A DNA stretch of 40,260 bases, taken from positions 1 through 40,260 of the IMG/VR virus record IMGVR_UViG_3300044949_000561; one strand, written 5' to 3'. Source of the stretch: a virus. Both the position numbers and the translations under genes were made by a program. The notes below the pieces were generated by a model. The model was not told the origin of the DNA, did not search any database, and worked only from the letters and a program-made list of their open reading frames with translations. Below are positions 30,107 to 38,855 of this stretch, one piece after another. Within the stretch, counting starts at the first letter, position 1. Each line of letters opens with the position of its first letter.

Positions 30107-30814
30107 TCACTCCATCCTGCTGCTGTGGCGCAGGGCGCGGCCAGTGCTTTTCAGATAATAGCCGCCGTAAACGTCCCGACTGCTCAGGCGTCCGCGGATG
30201 TGGTGCAGCAGCATCTGATCGCCCAGGTAGACGCCGCAGTGGTTCAGCTTGCTGTTCTCTAGTGCCATCAGCACCAGATCGCCGCGCTGCAGCTTTTCGA
30301 TCGAGATCTCGACGAAACCAGTCTGCTCCCAGCAGTCGTCAAAGGTTGGGCAGGCGTTGAACTCGAGCATCGAGGCCGGCCGCTCCCAGTCACGCAATTC
30401 TAAGCGCCACTCTTCTGCGTACCAGTCGCGCGCCAAGGTCCAGCAGTCAGACACTGCCCAAACCCACTCCCTGCCAATCAAGGGCGCTTTGTAGCCGCTT
30501 GGCCGCACCTCGTTCCACTGCTGTAGGTGAGGGCTGTAAATGTGCCAAGGCAAGCCGCTGCGTTCGCACGCGATCAGATCGGCCTGGCTTGGCCGCGAAT
30601 CACCGAACGGATGGCTGTGAACCACAGCCGTGATCTCTCCTGCATCCTCAGCAGCTGCCCAGTCCAAGGGGTCAAGCACAAAAAACTGCTGATCTGTTGC
30701 CAAGTTGCGACAGGGCCAGTAGCGCTCACGGCCCTTGACGACAACGACCAAACCGCACGCCTCACGCGTCACGTCAGCGGCTAGGTGCTTAGCAGCGGCA
30801 TCTCGCCAGCTCAT
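30107..30814 (-). CDS. Tail tip assembly protein gpK-like (JAMM plus NlpC/P60)
   Basis: A 235-residue protein with two hydrolase domains. The N-terminal JAMM metalloprotease has Glu 18 (EACGL), His 66 and His 68 (VVHSHP), Ser 76 and Asp 79. The C-terminal NlpC/P60 domain has catalytic Cys 124 ([11 protein letters not shown]) and His 192 ([10 protein letters not shown]), with a third polar residue in LLHHIRG. Lambda gpK has the same arrangement; it probably processes tail-tip components or cell-wall peptides during entry. ATG 30814 overlaps the gpL-like gene stop by four bases. Confidence 0.9.
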   Translation of the reverse strand: MSWRDAAAKHLAADVTREACGLVVVVKGRERYWPCRNLATDQQFFVLDPLDWAAAEDAGEITAVVHSHPFGDSRPSQADLIACERSGLPWHIYSPHLQQWNEVRPSGYKAPLIGREWVWAVSDCWTLARDWYAEEWRLELRDWERPASMLEFNACPTFDDCWEQTGFVEISIEKLQRGDLVLMALENSKLNHCGVYLGDQMLLHHIRGRLSSRDVYGGYYLKSTGRALRHSSRME

Positions 30815-33636
30815 GCGAAATACTGCCCCACACCAGGGAAGCTGCCAAATGGCAAGTCCGCCTGATCACCAAAGCGCAACCGGCAGCTGCTTAACCGCTT
30901 GCCGCATACATCAACAAAATCACTGCCATCTCCTGGAATCTTGGGCTCTACGGCCGTGAAATAGCCAGCGTTCCAGACTGGGTTGTTATTGACATCAAAC
31001 AATACAAAGTTTCCATCGTTTTGCAGGCGCAGCGTTCCATTGGAACTGAGTACACCTAGGATTCTGTACTGGCGTCCAACGGAACTCATCGTGCCCAATG
31101 GGTGAACCCTAAATGGATTGGCTGTTGATAGAGTGATGAACGCATCAACAAACTCGTCGAGATACCAGCGGCCAACGCTGGAAAGGTAAGTTTCGCTTGT
31201 AAGCGACCATGATTTGTTTTGGTTGCTGTAGTGACCAGCAGGCAGATCAACATTTGCCACGCCAGTAAAGCTCACAGTCAGAGAGCGTGTTCCGAATACA
31301 AAAGTTCGGGTTACGGTCTTGGTCTGCCCGGCTTGAGAAACAGCGCTACCAAATATCTCCCAGAAGAAAGCGTGCGCACGGTTGTCGCCAGTCTCCTGCT
31401 TGATGCCAGGTTCTGAGTCGTTTGTGTAACCGTTCGACCATCGAACGCTGCCGTTTGTGGAGATGGTGAGCGTACCTGTGCCGCCGATCGTCAGGGTTGA
31501 AGTCGGATAAGCAGGAAACGACGGCTCAACCGATGAGCCGGTAGCTGTGCTCCAAAGCGGGGTGTCCCATGTTTCGTTGGTGACCGTAATGGTTGGCTCG
31601 GACTGCTTTCCTGTCCAACTACGCCAGATCGGTGTGTTATTTCGATCAAACAGCGCAAACTCACCGCTGCCATCAAGTCGCCAGACGTAGCCAATGTTTT
31701 GTGGGTACTGCCCTCGGTTTGTCCACCAAATAGGCGTCACCCCGTCTACGGCATACAGCACGAGGTTGCCATCCGGCTGGAACGCGGCGAAATGTGCAGC
31801 CGTTCCGAATGTGCCGCTATTCCAAGTAACCGCGCCAGCCTTGTCGGTGATGACAAGATTGCCGTCGGTTTGCATCGACAGCCGGTACCAGCCGTTTGTC
31901 GAATAAAGCGACTGCCCTTTGTAAAGCCGACTGCCATCGCCAGCGCCAACAAAAATCTGGCCAGTGCCGATCGGATAATTGGGGGCTGGCACCCTGACTG
32001 TCGAAGTGCTGCCGCCAACGCCGTAGATGACCATATTGCCGTCGGGCTGCAGCACCAAGCGCTTGCCTGCGTTAACTGGGTACGAGCCACTGTTTGACTG
32101 CCACTTAACGCCTCCACTGTTGTCGTAAAGAACAAGGTTGCCGTCAGCCTGAAATTGCGCGTAGGTAGCGCCCGATCCGGCGGTGTTGGTTTGCCAGACG
32201 ACGACGTTGCCCTTGCTGGTGATCGACAGGTTGCCGTTCACCGCCATGGAAAGGCGATACCAGCCGTTGGTTGAGTAAAGGTTCTGCCCAGCCGAAAGCC
32301 TGCTGCTGACGGTGCTGCCCGCAAGTAGCTCACCGGTGCCAGACGGGAAATTCCCAGCAGCGCCTGTGGAAGTTGGCGCGATACCAGTGCCACTGCTCCA
32401 GATCGCTGCGCCATCTGAATAGCGATAGAGCACTAGGTTGCCGTCAGGCTGGAACCACGCATAGGAGGGCTGGCCACCTGTTTGCGTGCTCCAGACGGGG
32501 TAATTTGATTTGTTGTAGACGACTAGGTTTCCATCCCGCTGCATTAGCAGGCGATACCAGAGGTTGGCCGATGTCAGCGATTCTCCAGGGTAAAGCTGAA
32601 AACCGGAACCAGTCGATGATGCTGAAGAGGCTTGCGCCGAAAAGTTGGGCGCAGGCGTCCATAAAAAATTACCGCTATCACCATTTGGATAGGAGTCGGG
32701 AACTAGCTTCGTGAAATCGAGACTAGAAATTGTCGCCTGGTTCTGAGTATTTGAGTTCCAAGTTGGGCGGTTGAAAGCGTCGTAAATTACAAGGTTGCCG
32801 TCTGCTTGGTAAGCAAAAGTAGATAAGCCTTTGCCGTAGGTAAGCGTGCTCCAGACTGCTTTGAGCGCCTTGTTAAAAATTACCAAGTTGCCATCAGTCT
32901 GCATAATTACTTTGTACCAGCCGTTAGGAGATACAAGGAATTGATTCGGGCCTAAGCCTTCACCTGGCGTTAGTTGCGTCGCCGCAGCTGAAAAGTTTGG
33001 CGCAGTGACAAGGTTGGCTGGGTTGTCGTTCTCGTCAAATACAGCCGAACCGGTGTAGCCGCACTCAGGGGATCGGTACACCCATTGGCACACGCTGCTG
33101 ATGCATTGCCGTCCCGGCAGCTTGACGTTCATCAGATCGATAGCCGCAGCCAGCTCAAACTCAATTAACTCGCGGTTTTCCGTGACCTTGCGATCAATGT
33201 AGTAAACCTCGCGCGGAGCTTCTGCTGTCGGGTCAGGGCTGCCGTAAGGGTTCTGATTGCCTTCAAAGTTAACAGCGTCCAAATACCGAGCGCAGGTCCG
33301 GATGCGAATGATCTTCGCTCCGATCAGATCGTTGCCTGGCGTTACGTCATTAACGTTTAGCAAAACGGAAGTGATAACGCTGAATAGGTTGCTGACTCTT
33401 AGCCTTGGCCGAGGCAACTGCTGGCCGTTGTATTCAAAACCATCGGCCTCAATCGGGAATTGCTGGTAGCGATTGCCATTCCACACGATGTCGCCGCGTG
33501 AAAATTTCTGATTTATTCCAGAGTGGAATCTATAGATCTCAGTGGCGCCATGTAGCTGCAGCTCAGTGTGCAGCTCAAAAAGCTCGATTATGGCGGACGG
33601 CGCAAGTGATTGCAGCTCGGAGATAATGCTGGCCAT
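30811..33636 (-). CDS. Tail tip protein gpL-like with large bulb-type lectin insertion
   Basis: A 941-residue protein, about four times lambda gpL. Residues 1-200 match gpL, ending [21 protein letters not shown] (Cys 183 and 192). The final 35 residues match the rest of gpL ([15 protein letters not shown], Cys 911 and 918, LPFGSFPG). The spacing of both Cys pairs is that of the four ligands of the gpL iron-sulfur cluster (C-x8-C and C-x6-C). Between them lie about 700 residues with some eleven bulb-lectin (B_lectin) units; at least six carry the complete mannose-binding QxDxNxVxY motif. [17 protein letters not shown] beta region near residue 735 separates the last unit. The sheath of lectin units probably binds surface glycans. 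Confidence 0.85.
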   Translation of the reverse strand: MASIISELQSLAPSAIIELFELHTELQLHGATEIYRFHSGINQKFSRGDIVWNGNRYQQFPIEADGFEYNGQQLPRPRLRVSNLFSVITSVLLNVNDVTPGNDLIGAKIIRIRTCARYLDAVNFEGNQNPYGSPDPTAEAPREVYYIDRKVTENRELIEFELAAAIDLMNVKLPGRQCISSVCQWVYRSPECGYTGSAVFDENDNPANLVTAPNFSAAATQLTPGEGLGPNQFLVSPNGWYKVIMQTDGNLVIFNKALKAVWSTLTYGKGLSTFAYQADGNLVIYDAFNRPTWNSNTQNQATISSLDFTKLVPDSYPNGDSGNFLWTPAPNFSAQASSASSTGSGFQLYPGESLTSANLWYRLLMQRDGNLVVYNKSNYPVWSTQTGGQPSYAWFQPDGNLVLYRYSDGAAIWSSGTGIAPTSTGAAGNFPSGTGELLAGSTVSSRLSAGQNLYSTNGWYRLSMAVNGNLSITSKGNVVVWQTNTAGSGATYAQFQADGNLVLYDNSGGVKWQSNSGSYPVNAGKRLVLQPDGNMVIYGVGGSTSTVRVPAPNYPIGTGQIFVGAGDGSRLYKGQSLYSTNGWYRLSMQTDGNLVITDKAGAVTWNSGTFGTAAHFAAFQPDGNLVLYAVDGVTPIWWTNRGQYPQNIGYVWRLDGSGEFALFDRNNTPIWRSWTGKQSEPTITVTNETWDTPLWSTATGSSVEPSFPAYPTSTLTIGGTGTLTISTNGSVRWSNGYTNDSEPGIKQETGDNRAHAFFWEIFGSAVSQAGQTKTVTRTFVFGTRSLTVSFTGVANVDLPAGHYSNQNKSWSLTSETYLSSVGRWYLDEFVDAFITLSTANPFRVHPLGTMSSVGRQYRILGVLSSNGTLRLQNDGNFVLFDVNNNPVWNAGYFTAVEPKIPGDGSDFVDVCGKRLSSCRLRFGDQADLPFGSFPGVGQYFA

Positions 33637-33977
33637 CAGATTGCAATCACCTCACGAAAAGTAGCCTGAATGTTGTTCAAGTTGCATCCCGCGTGGTCTA
33701 CGCTCCACTCCTCGCACACATAAAAGGCGGCTCCACCGTAGGGATTTGTCCAAGTAAAAGCATCAACGCCACGTCGAGCCTCTAGAAACCCCTTGATTTG
33801 CTCCGCTTCATCGTCGGATCTGTTGTCAAAACGTAGCTGCCAAGTCTTAAAGTCAGTCTTCAAGCCAAAGCTAAGGCGCTGCTCGTATCCATCGCTGAAC
33901 CGCACGATTCGCGTTGCGGGCTTGCTCGACTCAACTGCCGAGTAGCTGGGTGTGTAGGTGAACGCGAGTGTTGTCAT
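33636..33977 (-). CDS. Minor tail protein gpM-like
   Basis: A 113-residue tail-tip protein of the gpM family. It has the typical VRFSDGYEQRLSFGLKTDFKTWQLRF start, the EAEQIKGFLEARRGVDAFTWTNPYG middle, and a C-terminal strand block with EWSVDHAGCNLNNIQATFREV. It joins the tail tube to the tip in lambda. The stop codon overlaps the start of the gpL-like gene by one base; tape measure lies three bases upstream. Confidence 0.92.
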   Translation of the reverse strand: MTTLAFTYTPSYSAVESSKPATRIVRFSDGYEQRLSFGLKTDFKTWQLRFDNRSDDEAEQIKGFLEARRGVDAFTWTNPYGGAAFYVCEEWSVDHAGCNLNNIQATFREVIAI

Positions 33978-33980
33978 GGG

Positions 33981-36182
33981 TTACGCCGCCAACAGGCCGC
34001 CAGGCCGCTTCTGCCGTACCAATTCTGCCTGCACCGCCTGCGAAATGGCACGGCCAAGCTGCTCACCCTGTCCGCTGTTGCCCTGCACGTTAGTGCCCTT
34101 GGCATCCACATTTACCACCACGCTGGTGCCGCCACCACCGGCTACGCCCAGCTTGCCGTCACGGCCGCGCTTCAGCGGGATGATCGCCTCAGGGCCAGCC
34201 TCTCCCATCAGGCCGTTGCGGAGTGCGCCACCGCTGGCGAACTTGAACAAAGTGGGGCTGTTTACGATGCCGTTCGTGAAGGTGCCGCCACTGGCGAAGG
34301 CCCCAAGGGGGAAGAGTTTGCTAGACGACAACGCGCCAGCGCCGCTCAGGTTTGCATTGGCGCTAGCCAGCGGCCCGCCTGGCAGCAGGCTTTGAATAAA
34401 CTGCAGGATCGGCGCGATGATCAGCATCCGCGTCACCATCCGGGTCAAGTCCTCGATCACCGACAGGGCAAATTCCTTAAAGCTGAACTTGCCTGTCATC
34501 GTCAGGCTGACGATCGCATCCTCAAGGCCCTTCAAAGCGTTCTGCGCCGCGTTGCTGATGTTCTCGGCCAGTGAGCCGATGCCTTCTAGGTAGACGGCGA
34601 TGCCATCGCGTGCGCCCTTGATGGCGCCTTGCTGTGCCTCCGCGGCATCAGTGAACTCGAGCAAGTCGATCGCAGCCTCGGCCGCGCGGTCGCCAATTTC
34701 CTTCAACCCTTGCTGATACTCCTTGTCTGCCAGCGCGACGTTGCCCTCTGAGATCTGGTTGATTAGATCCTCAAAAGGCTTGATGTCGATCTGGCCGCCA
34801 GCCTCGTTGATCTCGAGGGCCAGCTTCACCACGTCGCGGGTCAGCTCATCGACCAGCCGATTGTTTTCGGTGATCGCTTCATTGCGGCGCAAAGCCAGCT
34901 GGTCAAACTCATTGGCGCCCACGCCTGCATAGGCGCTATTAAGATCCTCCACGCTTTCACGCAACTGCCGCTGCAGATCCAGCGCACGCTGGCCAAGGTC
35001 ACGCCGGCGCTCTTCTAGACGCTCCTGTTCAGCCGCTGCACGCTTGGCCGCGGCCTCAGCCTTTTTGGCTGCCGCTTCAGGATCAGATGCCCGGCCAGGG
35101 AGCAATGCTGGGATGGCTCGTTGCGTTGGCCGTGTCAGCCTGTCGGTCTTGCTGAACTCAGGCTGCTGCTGCAGCAATCTGATGAAGTTCTGAGTGTCAA
35201 AGCCAAAACCCAAAAAGCCAGGGCCAGCTTGCTGCTGCAGCTGACGCCGGCGCGCTTCACCGATGATGCGATCGAGCGCCTCAGGACCGCCGAACGGCAG
35301 TTTGCCTGCCTTGATTGCAGCCCTAGTGTCCGCCTCCTGAGGTCCGTTGATCGCAGTCTTTATGGCAAGGTTGATCGTGTCGAGGATGTTGATCGCATAG
35401 TCCAGGATCGCCTTCATCGCAGGCGCAAGGATGTTGCCAAGCGTCTGGGACAGAGCGGTGATGTTGTCCTTCAGCGTGCTGAACTTGCCGTTTAGCGTGT
35501 CGCTCTGAGCGATTGCGCCGTCTGCGTACTTGCCGCCGGCATCCGTAAGCCGCTCGATCGCCAGCTCAACAGCCTCGGCGCTAATCCGGCCACCTTCCAA
35601 TGCCTTGGTGAACTCTTGGCCCTGCAGCTTGTACATCTGCTGCAGTTCTGCAGATAGCGCTACGCCGCGCTCTTGGAACTGAAGCAGCTCCTCACCCTGC
35701 AGGCGGCCCTTGGCCACAACTTGCCCGTAAGCGGTCGCCAGCTCCGTCAAGTTGGCGCCAGTTGCACCAGCCACGTCGCCAAGGTTTTTCACCACCTCAA
35801 CAACGCGCACAGACTCCACGCCAAAAGCGTTCAGGCGCTTTGCTGTTTCGATCAGCTCTGTCGCCTCAAAGGGAGTGGCCGCTCCGTAGGACTGCAGCTC
35901 TCTGATGATCTGCGAGGCTTGCTGCGCGCTGCCGGTCAAAACCTGAAGGCTTTTTGCTTGGCTTTGCAGGGTGGCAGTATCACCAAAGATCTTTGTAAAG
36001 ATCACGCCGCCGCCAACCAGGCCAATCAAGCCGCCGATGCCGCCGCGCAGCCCAGCCATCGCTAGGTTCAGGTTCTTGACCCGCCCCTCGACGCCCTGCA
36101 TCGAGTTACCGAGCCGGCGAATGTTGTTCTCGCCCTGAACGTCCGCCTTGATGCGGAGCATGGCCTGTAGGTTCATCGCCAT
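33981..36182 (-). CDS. Tape measure protein
   Basis: A 733-residue tape measure. N-terminal residues 1-60 include MLRIKADVQGENNIRRLGN and a Gly-rich hydrophobic helix (GLRGGIGGLIGLVGGG). The 70-210 part (LQVLTGSAQQASQIIRELQSYGAAT, TELATAYGQVVAKGRLQGEELLQF) is the TMP core domain of this family. Long charged coiled coils (AKKAEAAAKRAAAEQERLEE) lie at 370-440, and a C-terminal Gly/Ser/Ala-rich part ends GEAGPEAIIPLKRG, a hallmark of lambda-like tape measures. By the usual 0.15 nm per residue the tail would be about 110 nm (inference). Confidence 0.92.
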   Translation of the reverse strand: MAMNLQAMLRIKADVQGENNIRRLGNSMQGVEGRVKNLNLAMAGLRGGIGGLIGLVGGGVIFTKIFGDTATLQSQAKSLQVLTGSAQQASQIIRELQSYGAATPFEATELIETAKRLNAFGVESVRVVEVVKNLGDVAGATGANLTELATAYGQVVAKGRLQGEELLQFQERGVALSAELQQMYKLQGQEFTKALEGGRISAEAVELAIERLTDAGGKYADGAIAQSDTLNGKFSTLKDNITALSQTLGNILAPAMKAILDYAINILDTINLAIKTAINGPQEADTRAAIKAGKLPFGGPEALDRIIGEARRRQLQQQAGPGFLGFGFDTQNFIRLLQQQPEFSKTDRLTRPTQRAIPALLPGRASDPEAAAKKAEAAAKRAAAEQERLEERRRDLGQRALDLQRQLRESVEDLNSAYAGVGANEFDQLALRRNEAITENNRLVDELTRDVVKLALEINEAGGQIDIKPFEDLINQISEGNVALADKEYQQGLKEIGDRAAEAAIDLLEFTDAAEAQQGAIKGARDGIAVYLEGIGSLAENISNAAQNALKGLEDAIVSLTMTGKFSFKEFALSVIEDLTRMVTRMLIIAPILQFIQSLLPGGPLASANANLSGAGALSSSKLFPLGAFASGGTFTNGIVNSPTLFKFASGGALRNGLMGEAGPEAIIPLKRGRDGKLGVAGGGGTSVVVNVDAKGTNVQGNSGQGEQLGRAISQAVQAELVRQKRPGGLLAA

Positions 36183-36183
36183 G

Positions 36184-36504
36184 TCAGCTGCTCCTGCTGT
36201 TGATGCTCAGTAACGCCGCGGCCTCCATCACCTGCAGATCCTCCAGCAGAGCGCGCGGGTCTTCCACTTCGTACAGTCTAAGGATCCACGCCACAGCCCC
36301 ATAATCGAGGCCCAGCAGGCCGTTCATCGTGGTGCGCCACTGCGTCTGCAGGCGTAGGAACATCTGAACCGCTGGCCAGTTCTGCTCGAGCACCTCAAAG
36401 TCCTCCGGAGGCTGCTCCGGCATCACGATGCCAAGGGCTGCCGCGTCTGCTTGCGTTTCATCCACCACGCCGCCGCTTGCCCAGTGCTCGGCGGCCTCAA
36501 TCAG
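36184..36504 (-). CDS. Tail assembly chaperone GT part (DUF1799 type), expressed by -1 frameshift
   Basis: The -1 frame open after the slippery site at 36510-36504 encodes 106 residues and ends two bases before the tape measure gene. Its core ALGIVMPEQPP... and LQTQWRTTMNGLLGLDYGAVAWILRLYEV matches DUF1799, the usual second chaperone domain of lambda-like tails. A GTG 36468 start exists, but the reading frame is contiguous with the upstream G protein through the slip, as in lambda gpG/gpGT. A frameshift product of about 225 residues is predicted. Confidence 0.8.
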   Translation of the reverse strand: MIEAAEHWASGGVVDETQADAAALGIVMPEQPPEDFEVLEQNWPAVQMFLRLQTQWRTTMNGLLGLDYGAVAWILRLYEVEDPRALLEDLQVMEAAALLSINSRSS

Positions 36505-36860
36505 TTTTTTCGCTTGGCTCCCTTGATGCTGTCCATGTAAGCCTTCAGCACCGCAACAGCGAGAAAGGGCACCTCCAGCAGCTGCTCGAGTGCTTTCTGG
36601 CTGTAGGGAATCTCCTTGCCGTCGTCGCCGGTCACACCGGACCAGCCAACCAGCACCTCAGCAGCGATCTCGTTAAGCCGATCGAGATCGCTCAAGTCTT
36701 CAAGCTTCATCATCTCGGCCACCATCGGGCCGATCTTGCTCTGCGGCAGGCGTTTGAACTCACCGTCGAATGTTTGCCGCTCGTGCCGGCCACCATCGAC
36801 GGGGAGATCGAAGGCAACCGGCCAGATGTAGGTGTCGGACTGTTTGAGAACAAACGCCAT
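36501..36860 (-). CDS. Tail assembly chaperone G-like protein
   Basis: A 119-residue protein of the gpG-like chaperone group. It has an N-terminal strand FVLKQSDTYIWPVAFDLPVDGG, a conserved RQTFDGEFKRLPQS motif typical of this tail chaperone group, then helices (IGPMVAEMMKLEDL; LDRLNEIAAEVLVGW) and a lysine-rich end. It binds the tape measure and recruits the tail tube protein in the lambda system. The zero-frame codons CGA AAA AAC TGA at its end form a -1 slippery site. Confidence 0.82.
   Translation of the reverse strand: MAFVLKQSDTYIWPVAFDLPVDGGRHERQTFDGEFKRLPQSKIGPMVAEMMKLEDLSDLDRLNEIAAEVLVGWSGVTGDDGKEIPYSQKALEQLLEVPFLAVAVLKAYMDSIKGAKRKN
36504..36510 (-). other. Slippery heptamer A AAA AAC of the tail chaperone pair
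   Basis: On the minus strand CGA AAA AAC TGA gives A_AAA_AAC immediately before the zero-frame stop (36503-36501). Slipping by -1 continues as CTG ATT GAG into the DUF1799 reading frame without interruption. Position and logic match the lambda G-GT frameshift. Confidence 0.8.
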
Positions 36861-36872
36861 GCAGGGCTCCTA

Positions 36873-37802
36873 TCAAGTGAATGCGAGGCTCAGCTCATCA
36901 TTGCCGCTGCCGGTCGGCACCGCAACGTAGGGGATGCTCAGCATCTGCACGCCATCCTGATCCGCGTAGGTCGGATTGGTGATGTCGCACTGGCCAGCGG
37001 TGAAGGTGACACGGTTGCCGGCGGTGGTGCCGTGCAGGAACGTGAGGTTTCCAGTGGTCTCCGTCTGAGCGATGCTGAAGTAGTCCTTAGTGGCCAAAGC
37101 AGGGGCCTCAATCACAACGGTGCCGCTCGGGGCGCGGTTGGTGATCAGCACCTCCTTCGTGCAACCCACCAGCTCGCGGTAGATGGTCTCGTTCGCGATG
37201 TCGAAGCTGACCGACTGCAAGCAGCCGGCGTAGCTGAAGAACTGGAAGGCGGAGGTGTTGCCTTCCCTGAAGATCAGCGGGCTGGCCTGGTTGCTGTAGG
37301 TAGCAGTCGGCTGCGCGGTGTCAGTCGGTGCGTTGTAGATGCCCACCATCGTGAAGTCGATCGTGGGAATCTGGCCCACTTCACCGTTCAGCGTGAAGGT
37401 GCCGCGGCAGCCGGTCAGGATGTGACGGATGCCGTCATTGTTGAAGTAGATCGTGGCCGAGCTGAAGCTGCTGCTGACCGGCGCATAGGTCACGCTGGTG
37501 CTGGCCACCACCGTCTCGCTCAGGCCGCAAGCCTGCAGCAGGCCACCATAGCGGGGTGCAGTGCCAGCAGTGCCAGAACCAGCTAGCTCAACCTGGAAGG
37601 TGACGCTCACGCGGCTGTTGGCAAGCAGCTGCGGGCTGTTGCCCAGGTAGGGGCGGATAAGGTCGCGGCTGACGACATCAGCCTCGATCGGAGTGATCTC
37701 CAGGTTGCGCACCAGCAGGGCATCGGAACCGGCAGGAGTGCTGTCGGTGCCGTAGGTGCTTTCCTTCTTAACCTGGATCAGCCTTTTGCGGGTCAGAGCC
37801 AT
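36873..37802 (-). CDS. Major tail tube protein
   Basis: A 309-residue tail tube protein of the siphovirus gpV-like type. The opening RKRLIQVKKESTYGTDSTPAG is highly typical of tail tube proteins, followed by IEADVVSRDLIRPYLGNSP, and a beta-rich body (RGTFTLNGEVGQIPTIDFTMVG, a sentence-like motif in the family). It is followed, after 12 bases, by the chaperone pair. The start ATG 37802 is 35 bases within the preceding small gene (37768-37935). Length is at the upper end, perhaps due to an extra C-terminal surface domain. Confidence 0.9.
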   Translation of the reverse strand: MALTRKRLIQVKKESTYGTDSTPAGSDALLVRNLEITPIEADVVSRDLIRPYLGNSPQLLANSRVSVTFQVELAGSGTAGTAPRYGGLLQACGLSETVVASTSVTYAPVSSSFSSATIYFNNDGIRHILTGCRGTFTLNGEVGQIPTIDFTMVGIYNAPTDTAQPTATYSNQASPLIFREGNTSAFQFFSYAGCLQSVSFDIANETIYRELVGCTKEVLITNRAPSGTVVIEAPALATKDYFSIAQTETTGNLTFLHGTTAGNRVTFTAGQCDITNPTYADQDGVQMLSIPYVAVPTGSGNDELSLAFT

Positions 37803-37935
37803 CGCTCGCTACCTCTGTTTGGGGTTCTGAGGGATTGGCCGGCTCTGTCCGCTCAATGAGCTTCCTTTTGCCGGTTTTCGGGTCCAGCAGGTAGGTCCCG
37901 CCTTGCCCGTGGTATTCGTCCACCATCGTAGCCAT
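37768..37935 (-). CDS. Small acidic/polar tail-region protein (55 aa)
   Basis: A 55-residue protein in the gap between tail terminator and tail tube genes: MATMVDEYHGQGGTYLLDPK, then TGKRKLIERTEP and a Pro/Ser/Glu-rich end. ATG 37935 lies in a TGATG overlap with the upstream stop codon, and the frame runs 35 bases into the tube gene. ATG 37926 is an alternative. A 'G.GG.Y..dpktG.r.LieRT' pattern is commonly seen in small hypothetical proteins at this locus in siphophages. Function unknown. Confidence 0.7.
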   Translation of the reverse strand: MATMVDEYHGQGGTYLLDPKTGKRKLIERTEPANPSEPQTEVASDGSDPQKADPG

Positions 37936-38363
37936 CACGCTGTTGCCAGATTAGTCACACTGGTGCGATAGCGGATCAGGTAATCGCAGCTGATCACACC
38001 AGCCGGCTGATCTGCTTCCACCATCTCAAAATTCACACTCTGCGGCTGGATGTCGATTGCGTAGCCGCCCAGGGTCAAATCCGCCATCAGCTTGCTGTGC
38101 AGGCTTTCGATGATCGGATCAGCTACTTGGTCAGGGATCGCGCCGCGCACGATCACAGCAACCCGCACCGTCAGGCTCCAGTCCAGCGTGGGCAGGCTGG
38201 TGTTCTGCTCGGCCGTGTCGTTCACCGGCTCGACCACAATCGCCGGGCTCTCAGCCCGTGCCATCGGTTCAACGCGGCTGCGATAGATCCGCGTGCTCAC
38301 GCCTGTGGTGCCGGTCAGCGCCGTGCGCACTGCAGCCAGAATCGTCTCGCGCCGGGTCGTCAT
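37935..38363 (-). CDS. Tail terminator-like protein (gpU-like position)
   Basis: A 142-residue protein with an N-terminal helix RRETILAAVRTALTG, then IYRSRVEPMARAESPAIVVEPVND, a strand DWSLTVRVAVIVRG, helix ADPIIESLHSKLMADL and a final strand pair ending ISCDYLIRYRTS. This matches the alpha/beta fold pattern of tail terminator proteins of the gpU type. It sits between the head-tail joiner and tail tube genes as expected. Its ATG overlaps the joiner stop by four bases. Confidence 0.78.
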   Translation of the reverse strand: MTTRRETILAAVRTALTGTTGVSTRIYRSRVEPMARAESPAIVVEPVNDTAEQNTSLPTLDWSLTVRVAVIVRGAIPDQVADPIIESLHSKLMADLTLGGYAIDIQPQSVNFEMVEADQPAGVISCDYLIRYRTSVTNLATA

Positions 38364-38638
38364 GTCTTCTGCAGTCCGATTTCGACAAAGGCGCCGTCGT
38401 CAATCAGGCGCGTCTCGCGCACGGTGTAGGCCACCGTCGCCACCGTGATGCTGTCGCCGTACTTCAGGCCGCCGAAATCGGTCGCCCGTGCCGTCAGGGT
38501 GTAATCGGTGCTCAGCACCATCTCACCCGCCAGCACCTGCGTGGGCATGTCGAGTATGCCCAACGCTGAAACAGCGCCAGCTGTGCAGCTGACGCCAAAA
38601 TCGTCCAGAAATACGCCGAGGTCTTCAGTCAGCGCCAT
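38360..38638 (-). CDS. Head-tail joining protein (gpFII-like position), full-length copy
   Basis: A 92-residue beta-rich protein: FLDDFGVSCTAGAVSALGILDMP, DYTLTARATDFGGLKYGDSITVATVAYTVRE and a C-terminal strand GAFVEIGLQ. Size and location between the capsid region and the tail terminator fit a head completion/stopper protein; several gpFII-group proteins contain such a 'YGD.v.V.g..Y.V.e' block. It is the full version of the gene cut at the left contig edge. Confidence 0.78.
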   Translation of the reverse strand: MALTEDLGVFLDDFGVSCTAGAVSALGILDMPTQVLAGEMVLSTDYTLTARATDFGGLKYGDSITVATVAYTVRETRLIDDGAFVEIGLQKT

Positions 38639-38816
38639 CGGTCGCCTCTGCCTTGGGCTTGCGCGCAGCCTTGGGCTTTGCTTCTTCAGCAGGCGCCTCC
38701 ACAGCCCGGCCGATCCGCAGCAGCTCGGCTGCTACATCAGCGGCCAAGTCGTAGACCTTGCCTTCCTCGAGGTGCTCACCTTGGGCGGCACAGGTGCGCT
38801 TGATCAGTAGCTTCAT
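38625..38816 (-). CDS. Small conserved head-region protein (63 aa), right copy
   Basis: A 63-residue protein, the counterpart of 184-366 with about a dozen residue changes and three extra residues. The core EEGKVYDLAADVAAELLRIG is retained and most changes lie in the Lys/Ala/Glu-rich tail, a pattern of purifying selection that supports it as a real gene. Function unknown; position as for the left copy. Confidence 0.7.
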   Translation of the reverse strand: MKLLIKRTCAAQGEHLEEGKVYDLAADVAAELLRIGRAVEAPAEEAKPKAARKPKAEATDGAD

Positions 38817-38819
38817 GCG

Positions 38820-38847
38820 AAAAAAAGGGGGCCGGTTGCCCGGCCCC
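38820..38847 (-). terminator. Rho-independent terminator after the capsid gene (right copy)
   Basis: Minus-strand stem GGGGCCGG/CCGGCCCC (38847-38840 with 38835-38828) with a four-base loop, followed by seven T (38826-38820). It is the same element as at 370-398 and preserved despite sequence differences on both sides. Confidence 0.85.
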
Positions 38848-38855
38848 TCCTCCTA

